Origin: Anoplolepis gracilipes | Lineage: Eukaryota > Arthropoda > Insecta > Hymenoptera > Formicidae | NCBI RefSeq assembly: GCF_047496725.1 | Contig: NC_132975.1 | Span: forward strand, 6,862,001-6,926,000 | DNA: 64,000 nt | Direction of reading: 5' to 3' | Notes under the pieces: generated by a model | The model's database searches: none | Seen by the model: only the letters and a program-made list of their open reading frames with translations | Told to the model about the DNA's origin: nothing | Program-made: the position numbers and the translations under genes | Part shown: positions 12,378-26,000 of the stretch, piece after piece | Position numbering within the stretch: the first letter of the stretch is position 1 | How the letters are laid out: each line of letters starts with the position of its first letter

Positions 12378-15300
12378 CATAAAGGGGAGGTTCTGTCTTA
12401 TTAATAGCGAATTCCGCTGGACGCATTTCCCGGATGTGAATTGCGAAAACTATCGTGCGATTTGCCAAGTTACACAAGCGTAGAATATATGTAAACATCT
12501 CGGATCAATGAAATGGAAACTTTGCTCAGCATAAATTCCACAAACAGTGTGGTAACTTATGCTGATGCGTTAAATTGATCGAGCCGTTCTCGTGTGTTAG
12601 CATACGCTTTTACATCAATTTGAGTCCGGCCTTTATGCGCTTCGGTGTGCATCGATGCATCCAATCGAATTCGGTATAACAATCACAATTATTCCAGTCT
12701 GTCTACGGATAACGCGTTTGCATTTATTCATCTGACTCGTATTTTCTCTCATGTTTGATTGAGATGACGATTAATGTTTGGTTTATTATTAATGTTTTAA
12801 TGACTGCGTATGACTGCTACTTCAACATAAAGCATGTCACGATTCATCGGTTTTTTTTTATTATACTAGACGTTATGCATATGATTTTCTAAATTTCCAC
12901 AATTTTAAATCTTAATGCTGAATTATTTTTTAATACGCGAATAAGATCATATTATTTCAATGTTATTGTTTAATTTTCGTGATTAGAAAAATTATTATTT
13001 CATTTCATTCGTAATATATTTTTTTTTAATTTAAAAAAATAAATTTTATTAATAAAGTCTACGACGTATAAAAATGAGATAATCATTAGAGTTAAATTTT
13101 AAGGTTTTCTATGATGTTTTACCAAAAAGTAAGACTTTTTTCGCGTGTAAGATAGTTATTTTCATAAATAGGATATGACCTAAATAAGCAACCTAATAAG
13201 CAATTTCAATCAGGAAATCTCTTTTGCTTTGATAACGAGTGCCCTGGGATTAAGCGACTTTAATGTTAATAAATGGAAGACTTTGAAAAAAAAAATTATT
13301 TATCCTTGAGAGAGAATTAAATTTATAATTCTTGCTATTAATAATCATTGCGCCATGTAATCCATAAACCATCTATATAATAATAAATCTTTATTTACAT
13401 GATCTAACCTGAATTTATATTAAATTAAGGCGTTTATATTGCTGTGTGAAAGCGTAAAAAAAGTAATAGAAATTTATTTGTGAAGATGAAATCAGTAATT
13501 TGGATAAAATATTATTTGACAAAAAATCGCGTACAGCTTTGTTTTTTGTGAAATTTGGAATCGCCTCTTCCGCAAATTCTAGGAAAGACGTCTTGTATAA
13601 TATTTCACATTTAAGCAACCTAATAAGTAATTTCAATTAGGAAATCTCTTTTACTTTAATAACGAATGCCCTGGGATTAAACAAAGAATAACAAAACCAG
13701 TATTTGTACATACGTTAGGATGTGCGGGACGAACGTTCTTATAGGGTTGAAACAGCACCAAATAGACCTTGGGGGTGAAGAGACAGCCGAGAGCGACCGA
13801 GGCGGAGATGTTGATGCACATGCACATACTCGCGATCTGTACCTGCAAGGTAGGCCGTCCGCTCGACTTTACATGTTAACAAATTCAGAAAAATGCGCAA
13901 ATAAGGCCCAAATGTGTGTCGGGGACGTAATGTTTCTTATGCTTCTCCGATACAGACCTTGTAATCGTTGTTGGTGCCGAAATAGATGGGCACGAAGGCC
14001 AGCCAGACGATGCACGTCGAATACATGGTGAAGCCGATGTACTTAGCTTCGTTGAAGTCCTCCGGGATCTTGCGCGTCTTAAACGCGTACAAGGTACACA
14101 TCAGGATCAGAAACATGTTATAGACGAGGGACATCATCAGCGAGAACGTAGATACGCGGCACGTCAGCACCGCAGACAGCGGATACGGATGGATCTCTGT
14201 GGTATCCGGCGGTTCGATCATCAGCCACACGATAGTGCCGATGAGTTGGACTGCGGTAATCCCTGCGCAAATAGGAGAGTGATCAGGCCCTATGACCCGT
14301 CGCACTTTAAAATAGTATTGTTTCGTATTTAAAGTATGACTATTTGCATTGCCATCGAAAAATGAATGAAGGTGTAGAAAAACTGAACGCTTTTTTTTCT
14401 ACATGTATATCTAAAGTAATCTTTCTTATAAATTAGACGATTTTTTTTATACGACATTCTGCGTTGCATAATAAAAATTAGATTAATTTAAATAAAGATA
14501 TAATTAAAGCAGACTTATAGTTACAGTTATAGATTTGTAAGTAATAAAATTCTAATTTATATAAAATTTAAAGCATACAGAGAAAAAAATATGTTAAACT
14601 ATGAATCTGTTTCTCATGTACTCTTTGGGATTTATTTTTGACAAAAAGCGAGATAAAATATGACGTTTAATTTCGATCAAAACTGCAATAAATAAGGATT
14701 GCGTCAAATCCGAATTGATCGTCTCTATCTTAGCGAGAAATATACTGATATGAAATTTTATCGTAAAAGTCGCACTATTATTTCTCTTCGTCGAACATGG
14801 TCCATGGCTTTTATTTCAGGGAAGGGGGGAGGGAGAGGGTTGCGCGTCAAGGATCGGCGTGCAATTATCCTCTCGAGGCCGTGGCTTGTCGATGTGTTTA
14901 CCGAAGTGAGTGCAGCTCGTACTCACCGATAGCGATTACCACTTGGCTCTTGGGCGATGTGTAGGAGAGCCTCTTGATCTTCTTCGTGCCCTGGTTGAAT
15001 ATCCGCGATATACGGTTGGTCTTGGTGAGGATTGCGCTGTAACATATACTGAGACAGAGACCGAGGCCGATTCTGAGGTATGTGCAATTCCACGTAGTCG
15101 GCTTGCTCAGTATAACGAAGCTCATGCCGTAGCACGAGAGAATGCCCACCAGAAGGACGTAACATAGCTCGCGTCCCGATGCCATAATCACCGGAGTACG
15201 ATTAAATCTAACACAAAACATTTTAAACATAGAGAAAAGAATCGAATGGACTACATAAAATATATTTTAAGCTAAATCTATTTTTTTTCTAATAAAGTCA

Positions 15301-17641
15301 TTTTTTTATATATCAATTTCGTTTTATATTAATTTTCTTTTTTCGTATCTAAACAACTTACACATTAACTTAATAAATAATATAATTCTGCAAATATATA
15401 ATATTTTTTTCACTTATATTATTTTTGATATTCGAAAAAAAGAATGACTTTTTCCCCAGTTTAATAATCCTGAAGAATATATGGTTAAGTTCAAAATCTA
15501 TTCTCATACACTGCAATATTGAGTTGTGTAATAATTAGTTTCAGTTACGAGTTATAATTTATACGAAGGGTCTAACAACTAAATCTGTGTTGTTATCCGT
15601 GTTAACTAGATTCGTGTAAATCTAATAAACTAAATTAATTAAAATTAGTTAAGCTAAATAGAAATAAAAAATGAAAAATTAAAGTTCGAAAGTTCTATTC
15701 CTTTCTTGCATACCTATGTATAGTGGAATGCAGTAAACCTTTTAGTACTCTAATTAAGTAAGTTTAATAGGTCGCTAATGAAGCTTTTGATTAAATTTTC
15801 GCTTTGAAAGCATCGACTTTAAATCTTTTTAAGCGCTCTTTTTTAATGCTAATATTCCTCACTCAAGCTCGTTATCTTTTTATTAAAAAAGAAGAGATAG
15901 AGAATGTCTTTTCATTCATTTGTTATATCAATAAATTTAGAAGAATATTTTTATAAATTTTTGTTTAATTTAATTAAAAATATTTACTTTTTGTTATTAT
16001 TATTTGTTACTATTTGTTATTATTTCTTTTTACTGTTATTTGATATTATTTGTCAATAACAAATGTGGAGACGATTTTAAAAACAATCTTCTTTATAGAA
16101 GAATTTTCTTAATAGAAATATTACATCGAGAAAAGTTATTTATTGCTTTCTAATTTTTTCGATATCATACAACTTTACAATAAAATCTTAAACTAAAAAG
16201 TTCATTTTGTCAAGCAAAGTCCACTTTTAAAATGAATCTAGAATAAAATCTATTTATTATCTTTGAAACTTTGTTTATTAAAAGTCTTTACTCATTGGTT
16301 ATTTAAGATTTCTCTTACTACCTGCAAAATAAATTTTTCCATAAAAAAAACTAATGTCAAGCTTGCTAAAAATCTGTCGTACAATATAGAAATATAATAA
16401 TGCATAAGGGACAAAACTCAACGACTCACCGCATGAAGACGACGGTGGTGAAGAGAGTGCTGAGAATGCCGATCGACGCGAATATCAGCGGTACCATCGC
16501 CCAAGGACTTGTCCAAGGTATGACCTCTGCGGTGAGCTTCACGCAGCCTGTCATTGTAGCATTCGGCGCATACCCGGGATAACACTTCTTGCATGTGTCA
16601 TTGTACACGTAGGCATCCTCCCGACAAGCAACGCAACTCCAACAACAGGGTTCCTGTGAAATTGTTGGAATACAGCTTTATTATTCATAGGATCATACAT
16701 CGAAACTGAATAATTGATAATTAATTGTTCATTATCTTAAATCAATAATGAATAATGAAGCTTATAATCATAATATCATCAATCATAATAAGTTAATAAT
16801 CAGCATTACTATTATTGATTAATATTGACCATTATTAGTCTATGGATATACTTAATTTATCATTAATTGATTCAGAAATGATAAATAACAAAGCTGTAGC
16901 CAATGTTCTAATCGTTAATCTAATTACTATAATAATAATTATTATTAATATGATCAATTAATAATGACATATTTTTTTATTATTACTAAGAGAGGAAGAT
17001 AATTACAATTCAAGTTAATTAACACTGTATGTGAATGATTGTATTATATATAAAATTAACAAAATAAGTAAGAAAAATAGAAAAATTTGTTATCGCATTT
17101 TGTATATTGATATAAATTATAAATAAATTGAATTTAATGAATTTAAAGCTAGTATATAATTCCAATGAAGCAATAAATGGAGTTTTACGACTGACGTACA
17201 AGTAAGCGATTACACTTTTGGTTAAGCGGATTTTATTGAACAAGACGTGACAGTATGTCGGTAACTATCCTTGTCTAAACGGTTGGAAAACATTGACGTA
17301 AAAAAAGCACATTCCAACATGACGTACGGTTCAGTGGAAGGAAAAATCCATTTTTTCATGCAGCTGCCAGAAAAATATTGAGCAAAATCGACTAGATTTC
17401 TGTCTGATTTTAGCAAACAAATAAATCCGAATTATTTACAGCATGGTCCATGGAAAAATGGTTAATAATTTTGCTTGTTACTTAAATTTCATTGTATATA
17501 CATCGAAATAATATACAATTTTTGCTATAAATAAAAATTCAATGACATTTTAGAACTGCTCAATATTATTCGAATTAATACTTGCTCAAGTAATATCCAT
17601 AGATAATATTAATGACATAAGCAGATAAAAGTAGATTTGTA

Positions 17642-17703
<62 letters not shown>

Positions 17704-20700
17704 AATAAAAGGTAGAAATATAATTTAAAAATATTATATTAAAAACTAAAATAAGAAATTTTAAATGTATGTAAATGTGTGCATGTGAATGTATGTATAT
17801 GTTTACTAAAATATATTAGACGTAAAGAGATTGGAGAATTGTATATAAATGGTCATTAAGAATTAATTATCTTATATTTAAATTACTAATTAATCTACGT
17901 GTTAGGATTAGTAAATTGCTGTACTAACTGATTCGTAACATTTTGTATATCATTTTAATTGTTCATAATAATATGATAATTGTAATGACTAATGATTACT
18001 ATCATTATGTCATTAGCATTACCGCAATTAAAACTCTTGTAATGATTTTAACAACTATGGGCCGTATTATTCGCATCACGGATCAAACTGAGTATGCATG
18101 TGATCGCGCAGAAATGAGTGAATGCAATGGTAATTATCGTTTTAATTGCCATTACAGCGGTATTTATTAGTAGACATTTGTCAGAATACACACACTTCAG
18201 TCGAGTAGTGAATAAATCTAATTCGTGACACGGCTCATGCATCAGTTGTCACCACAGGCGTGTCCTTCATTAATTATTTAATTAAGTCGAGCTTAACGAA
18301 TCGCATTTATGATCGTTTGATTGCTGGTATGTTTGCATTTTTGTTAAATACCTATGCTAACAAGAAAAGTGCAACGAGCCGCATTTTAAATGTATTATAC
18401 ATGTATAGATGCGTGTAATGTTTGTGTGTGTTTTCATGTTCATTTAATTAATAAAATAAAAAAATTTTTTTTACGAGGATATTTGTTGTCTTTAAAATTA
18501 AAACAGTAAATAAAATTATTGTTATAAGTAATATGTAAAACAAATTAAAATAATCAAACTTAAATTCATATATGGAATTTGAACTGAACATTGGCACTTT
18601 GTAACACAACTTTTATTTATATCTTAAAAGAGAAAATAATATAATATAAATATATAAATTAATCAAAAGATAAATAGATCACATCAGAATTCAATAGAAA
18701 CTTCTCCTTTGATTTTTACTCGAAACTGGATCGATTAATTTAGTCGCGCACTATCGTATCAAGATATCGTAAGTTCGCTTCCGTGTAGAACACACTATAA
18801 AGTTTTTATCGAGCATTCATCAGAGTGCGATGCAAGCAATATAGAGTTTAATGAAGGCAATCGTAGGCACAAGACATGAAATTGTGCCATTTTCGTCAGC
18901 TTTTCGAGCTGCGAGTGTTGGACTTTGCTAATGAGAATCTATAATGAACATTGTGAAACTTTCATCACAGTCAATGAGCTCTCTTTCGTCACCATTGCAA
19001 TTATCGATTAGGCGCGGATTAAAATTTTAAATCTCGCATAAACTTATCCCGGAAGCGAATTGTGGAAAAGTGATAAAACGGAAATGGCTGTGGCGATGAA
19101 CAGATAGCTGAAAACGGAATTTAGGAAACTTTAAGACTTTAAATTTCTTCTTTTCAGGTTGAGTAGAATTTAAGTTAAAATCCTCAGTAAAAGTTTCTCA
19201 GTTTCATATGTACAGGTAAAAAAGTTTAAAAATAATGATAACAATTTTTGCATTTTTTCCTTAAAAATCTTGTAAGAGAAATATGCGTTTGCAGGCTAAT
19301 AATATAAAAAGTATGAATGGGTAGAAGAAATGTAGAAGAAGCGAATAATACATAAAACATATGATTCGTCATGAATGATCGTCTTTAAATCCGGAAGCAA
19401 ATTGCACAAATGATAACGTCAAGATAGGTGTGATGATAGAGAAAAAAAAAATAATTTAAAGGACTTGGATTAAGGTTAAAGAAAATCTAAATTGGAATTT
19501 GTGTGGAAAATTTCTTATCATCTCTATGAAATCAAAGTTTAAAAATAACAAATCATAAAGGAACAAAGTAGAGCAGAACAAATATTTTCATTTTCGTTTC
19601 TTTAAAAAGTACTTTGAAAAAAATGGAGAGATATCAAAACTCTATTGAGTGTTCCCGAAAAAAATTACAAGTTTTGTTTCTCCAAGTAACAGTTTTTTCA
19701 AATATTATTATGGAAAAATGTATGAATAAAAAAGAATTGCAAAAACAAATGGTTTCTATTTAAATGGTCTGGTATTTATAATATTACTTTTAAAATAAAT
19801 ACTGAATAATAATGTTTTTCACTATTCAAGTGAATAAAAATCATATTATATCTGATTTAATAAAAAAATAAAGGAAACACACAACTTTAATAACCTCTTT
19901 TTTTTTTAATAAGATTCCAAAGTTAATTAGTCGTCATGAAAGATAAGACTTGACGTAATGAGACGTTCGATAATGCTTCTGGCTACAGCGACTCACCATG
20001 ATATCAAATTCTTCTTGTTTGCTCAATATTGATTAAGAGAAGCCAATTATCGGCATTACAGAGCTCTACAAGCAAACCGCCTTTCAATTAACAGAAAGTT
20101 TAATGCGTATGTCATTAATTACTGATAACGAAAGGTTAAATGAGCCACTTTAAACATTTCTAAGCCATATTCAGAGTCAACTCATAACTATGTGACCTAA
20201 ATGAGTTATATCCCAAAGGATCTAAACGCCAGAAGATGTAGCTACATCCTTCATGAATATCTAGTTTTAATCCTAGAATATACAATCTAAACATATGGAA
20301 AGGGGAAAGGTTTCTAAATTAATTAAAGTAAATATTAAAACATAAAATCAAACAAAATATAACATAAAAATGTAAAAATAAAACATTAAATTTATAAAGT
20401 TCAATTTTAATGTTACAGAAAAATACATCGTTAAAATTCATCGGATTAAATAGGAAAAAAAACACAAGTAAGTAGAAAAGATTATTTATAAAGAATATTT
20501 ATAAATAATCAGAAAGTTACATAATATTTGTAAATTTTTATAGTGCTGATTTTTATTATATACTATTCAAAATAGATTTTTTTACTTGATATTTAAATAT
20601 TTTTGGATCTGTAATAAGACTGTATAAATTTTTAATTTAAAATCTGGAAATTATATTTTTTTGTAGTTACACCATAAAGATAGATAGAATACTCCGTTAA

Positions 20701-22957
20701 AAATGACAAATAAATATATATATGAAAACCGCGTTATGTACTATAATTTACTTTACCAGCTTTACCTATGTGTATTTATATCCAAAGAGAGTATGCGAGA
20801 AATGTCGGACACGCGGACGTAATCGCATATTTAGGATTAAACCCAATATTGGGGCACAATTATAGATCTACTTCGACTTGCATGAAATTCCTCTCTATCG
20901 GGAAGGCAGGAAGTGAGAAGAGATCAGAGAGAGGTAGAAGATAACGCGTGCACTTTATTAGACTATATGTAACTCGCATATTACGAAAGTTGTGGGAATT
21001 GTACAGTTAGTCTCTCGGTAGAATTTCAGTCAAAACGTGTGTTAGAATCTAATTAGAGAAACCACGCACAAGAGAAGCTAAACTGTTGTCAAGATAGCCT
21101 CATTGTTTCGTTAAAGCAGATTCAAATAAGTGCATATTAAAATATGCATTTACTGTATGTATTTGCTGCTTATTCCTGTCATATGAATTATAAATTGTAC
21201 TGCAATCATAAAAAGAGACTTATAAATGTTGGAAATTATTAAATAATATAGCTTAACCTCAATGCATTAATAAGTTGAAATGGAATTTGAATAATCTCTT
21301 TTTGAAATTCATTAACTCCGAAAGCCAAGTTGATGAGATTAGAGATAAACCGCAAACAAATTTCGGTATGGAACAATAGGTAACCTGTAATGGGAATTAG
21401 TGGGCTATTGCTTAGTTAATGCATTGCACTCCCATTTTTAACCACTAATCTTTTGGTCAATCTGTTGAATTTTTTATAAAATCTTCATAATATTATAAAC
21501 TTAATGTGTAAATCATAGTATTAATAAAGTAAAATATTTATTTAAAAACTGAAAAATTATATTATATATCTTCCATTATTTTTCATTTTATAATAATATT
21601 CATAATTCATTATTAATATTTATTATAGATTTTCATTAATTTTTTTTTCATTATTCGATGGATCGATAGATCCCTATGACTATATCCTATCAGCTAATAG
21701 AACCGTGCAGCACTCAGCGGTTCTGGTTATCCTCAGACTTTGCAATGTGCACTTACTACAAAATTGCGGACGTGTCCCATCGGGCAGTTATCGCTGCACA
21801 TGCTACGTGGAATATGAAACTCGCCGACTCCGGTCGCCCATCGTGTCATGTTAATGTCCAGAGCGAGTCTGAGAGAGAGTAAATTAACCTTCAATTAATA
21901 AACTGGACGCCATCACTGATTTTATCTTATCGCATTATATTAATGGCACGGAAAGTGTTATGCAAGCAAAATTAATTTTCTAGATATTCTATTTATTTAA
22001 AGTAGTATAAATATAAATTGTAAACATTACAGTATAAAAATATTTCAATTTAGCATTGTCTGTATTGGAATTATGTCGATTTATATATATAATATTCTTC
22101 TCTTTATTTTATAAAAATATAATTAGGGAAGAATCACTTATTATAAATTATAATATGCAATGATAAAATAGTATGATGATAATCATATTTTGTAAAAAAT
22201 AATGATAAAATCCCCCTTACCAGCTAATAAATAAAAAATGTAAATTTTTCTTTTATTGTATCCATAAAATTAGACATATTGTAAAAATATATTTCTCTTT
22301 AATATAGTGTGTAATAAAATACTATCTGTATTCAAACTAGATAATTTGTGGACAATGTGAACATTATCTATCGATTATGTATACATAGATAATATATGTA
22401 TATATTAGATGTATAATCTAATCTAAATAAATAAATATATATATATATATATATTAGATTTTTAAAAAATGTAGTAACATTGATAGTCATATCACAATTT
22501 TGTAATTAGATTATAGTAGCATGTTATGCAAGACGTAAGAGGGTTGAAAATTAATTGTGCAACAGTTTGTGCAACCCGTATGACAAGTGGCAAAGTCTAC
22601 AAATCTTTGTATATGAATCAAAGGCGGCTACTTACTCTTCCCTCCACGTGCCAATGAGGGTGTAATCGAAGCGACCCTCTTCCTTTCTTTGATACTGATA
22701 GATGTTGTAAAATCCGTAAGCATCCCCGTCGGCGTTGAACTTAATCTCCGTATTTTGACGACCTAAAATAAACCAACAACTGCTGTTTCGATAATCTAAA
22801 TGCAATATTTATGATAATGTCATTATAACAAATGTATAGAATTTAATCTTTCTCCAAAAAAAAAATTTCTCAGAAATTTAATGTCTTTCCACTGACATTA
22901 TTGCTGATTTTAATTGCATATATCTTTATAATAAATATAATGCATATACACATATAT

Positions 22958-23011
<54 letters not shown>

Positions 23012-26000
23012 TGAATTATAGTGCTTATAAAAATTTATGAATAATGCATTATGCATAATTTTATTGAAATGTAATAATGATAATGTTACTTGATAATAAT
23101 AATGAAATAAATTTCTGTAATATGAATCATGAATAAAATATGAAATATGAATAAAATATAAATCACATATATAGAATCAATTTCGGATATTTAAAAAATT
23201 ATTAAAGAAAAAAGAGAGAGAAAGACAAAGAGAACAAAATTTTATAATATATATATATATATATATATATAAGTTATATATATGTATATATATAGATAAA
23301 ACTTAAAAAAATTGTAAAATAAAAACAGTGACGTAAAAAGTAAAAAAAATATGCAAGCTATAATCTCGTAAAAAACATAGCCCAAAGCGTTAGTGATAAG
23401 CAAACGTTTGTCAGCCTGAGATCGAAGCGGGTTTGGACGTTCTGTCTGTGAAATTTATGTCAGCCATTTTACGCGGAGTTACGATTTATTTATAGGATAC
23501 GGCAAGAAAAAGGATCCGCTTCTTTTTATCCTTGTTACGGTCCATACTTCTCTTAGCTTATCTCTTTTTGTAATAATTCGACGGAGGCACCAACCCGACA
23601 AATATAGGCAGATATACAGAATATATACAAAATGTTATTTCTAAACAACCGACGATGGAAAAAATAGGTGGAATAAGAGAAGCTCGCGAGAAAAAGTAGG
23701 TTGTTGAACAGGCGGCGATGTCGAAGAGAAAAGGGAGCTTAGGGTGCAAGGGTGGAAAAATTATGAGCAACTATGAGGGTAAAAAATCGCGAAGCAAGAG
23801 CGTGGTAATCACGGTAAAAAGCGAAGAAAAGATTACGAAAGCTGCGGCAATAATGTAGCAATATTTTCTCGCTATTATCTTCAGCGTTAAGCAAACCCTA
23901 AAATTTTCGTACTTTGCCTAGTTAAATCTCTCATTAAGACTTCTGTTTATTTCTCATGATGAAACCAGGAAAATGAGTCCAAAATCACGTTATAATGAAA
24001 GATATGAAGAGAGTGATAGGATTTCATGACAAATATAAAATGAAATTTATTGCTATTTCTTTTTTTTTTAATTTAATTTTTCTGAAATGGAGTATTTATA
24101 ATAGAAGATAAATATTATTATTATAGGAATTTTAAATCTATAAAAATAAATTATTAAAAACTTATTTTAATAATATAAATAATAAGTTTATATATATAAG
24201 TATAATAAAATTGTAGATAAAACATTTTTTTCATTTTTAAATGTATTATCAGATATAGAATAGTATGATAATTAGTTTCGTTTATTATTCTCTATATTAT
24301 TAGCAGATTTTATTAAAACTAAAAATAATATATATATTTTTTTCTTATTAAGTTATTGTTTTATCATCACAATCTTTTTCGACAAAGAAATATAACTATA
24401 GAAGTCTAGCACACTTAGTTTTGTAAAATTCACGTTTAGAAGTTTATTCGTTTCTCTCGTGGCACAGAATATATGTATGTACGAATATAAACAGGGATGT
24501 AAACAGGTATGGGATCGTCAGGGCTAGCAAATAAGTTTGACAAAGGAAAATACATGTACATTGTTATTCCGCGCGTGCGAGCGCGCCAGATTTGCGCTGT
24601 TCGCGAACTTACTTATTACGTAAAGCGCTTAAACAAGTTCATGACGCTTGTGTCAAGTTGTCGTCACTATTACAGCATATAAAAAAAGTAGCGCGTTGGT
24701 CAGAAAATTATGTTTCACACATTCATTTATCAATAAGCATATTACGACGATTCGTAATTCAAATTGCTATTGAATGTAATGAAGTTCGAGCGACAAGCTC
24801 GCAATATCGCGAAAAAAAGATGCGATCTTTCTGTAAGTAGGACTTTTATTTTTAAAAGTGATTGGATAACGTTGTCACGCGCGTAGTAACAGATCATGCA
24901 TTCGTTTTCATTCTGTACCATCTGCAGATTTCCCATCCTCTAAATAATATTTGTCTCTGTTCATATTTACCTGCGTCGCAGGCAGGAATAAATTTTTTTT
25001 TTACGAAGGCAGACAAATTTTGTATTAGATATTTATCAAAAATAAACACTTGCTAAGTTTTATAAAAACATTGTTTAAAAACTTGTGATATAAAACGAAA
25101 AGAAAATATAATATAAGTTCAGAATAAAGAAGGAAAAAAAGAGAGCAAAATAAAAAAGGGCAACATGAAGTGAAATGTTTCGTTTTTGATACGGTCGGTT
25201 TTATTGTCAGCTTATCTGTGAAAATGCTGCGAGGAAAAATGAGAGTACTTGAGATGCATAGCCTTTCTCTCTCGGAGGTTAAACAACCGAGGGCGCGGTT
25301 TTCTTCGGATTGAGAGAAAGCCAGATAACGCCACAAAGTTTAAATCAGACTCTTTTCAGAGAGCTTGTATCCGCGGCTAAAAGTTTCTTTCTAAAAACCC
25401 AATTATTGAGAACAATGTATAAATACAATTCATTGTGCTTTATATTTGTAAGAGTACATGTGAGGCACTTGATGCACGTTGGGTTCGTATATTGTTCAGC
25501 ACGCAATAATCTAAATAATTAAAATACTATAAAATCATTCCAGCGTTTTCAATAGTTGATATTTTTATTTCCGTTATTGTTTCACTTGTAGAGTTGTTTA
25601 CATCAAAAGTGTAACAAATAAAATTAAATATTTGTAATATATTGGGAAAACAATATTTTTTTATAGATATCGAAACATTTCTGCAATTAGATTTGATGTA
25701 GAAACATTTATAGAGTAAATAAACTCTCTAATTTAACTTTTACAAGATTTCTTTTAAAAACATAGTACACGAGACCTCCAAAGGATCTCATTTCTCATGA
25801 AATTAGTTTGAAAATTATAACGAAAAATATAAATCTTTACTTGTCATAAGATTAATATTTCCATCTTCAAGTGTTTTAAAACTCAAATATTAAGATAAAG
25901 TACGTATATGTATTTTGATTAAAGTAAATTGTTTAACGATTAAGAAATATAGTTCTCTATTACTTATATATTACTTATATATTATTCTTTATTACATATA

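Larger units (their letters stand above)
12267..13713 (-). other. mGluR: mGluR intron between TM7 and tail
   Basis: 1447 nt. It holds (TA)n at 12324-12371 and a diverged pair of ~70-bp repeats (13186-13257; second copy 13613-13681). No coding exon is seen. Confidence 0.85.

Noticed and set aside
17222..17416. Candidate for the missing cysteine-rich-domain exon
   Set aside because: It has no family motifs, and the exon was found at 21757-21868 with exact phase and CSDNC.
17943..18242. Overlapping plus and minus frames with similar ITAIK/MAIKT words
   Set aside because: They arise from a short, weak inverted repeat; no protein features or splice context.
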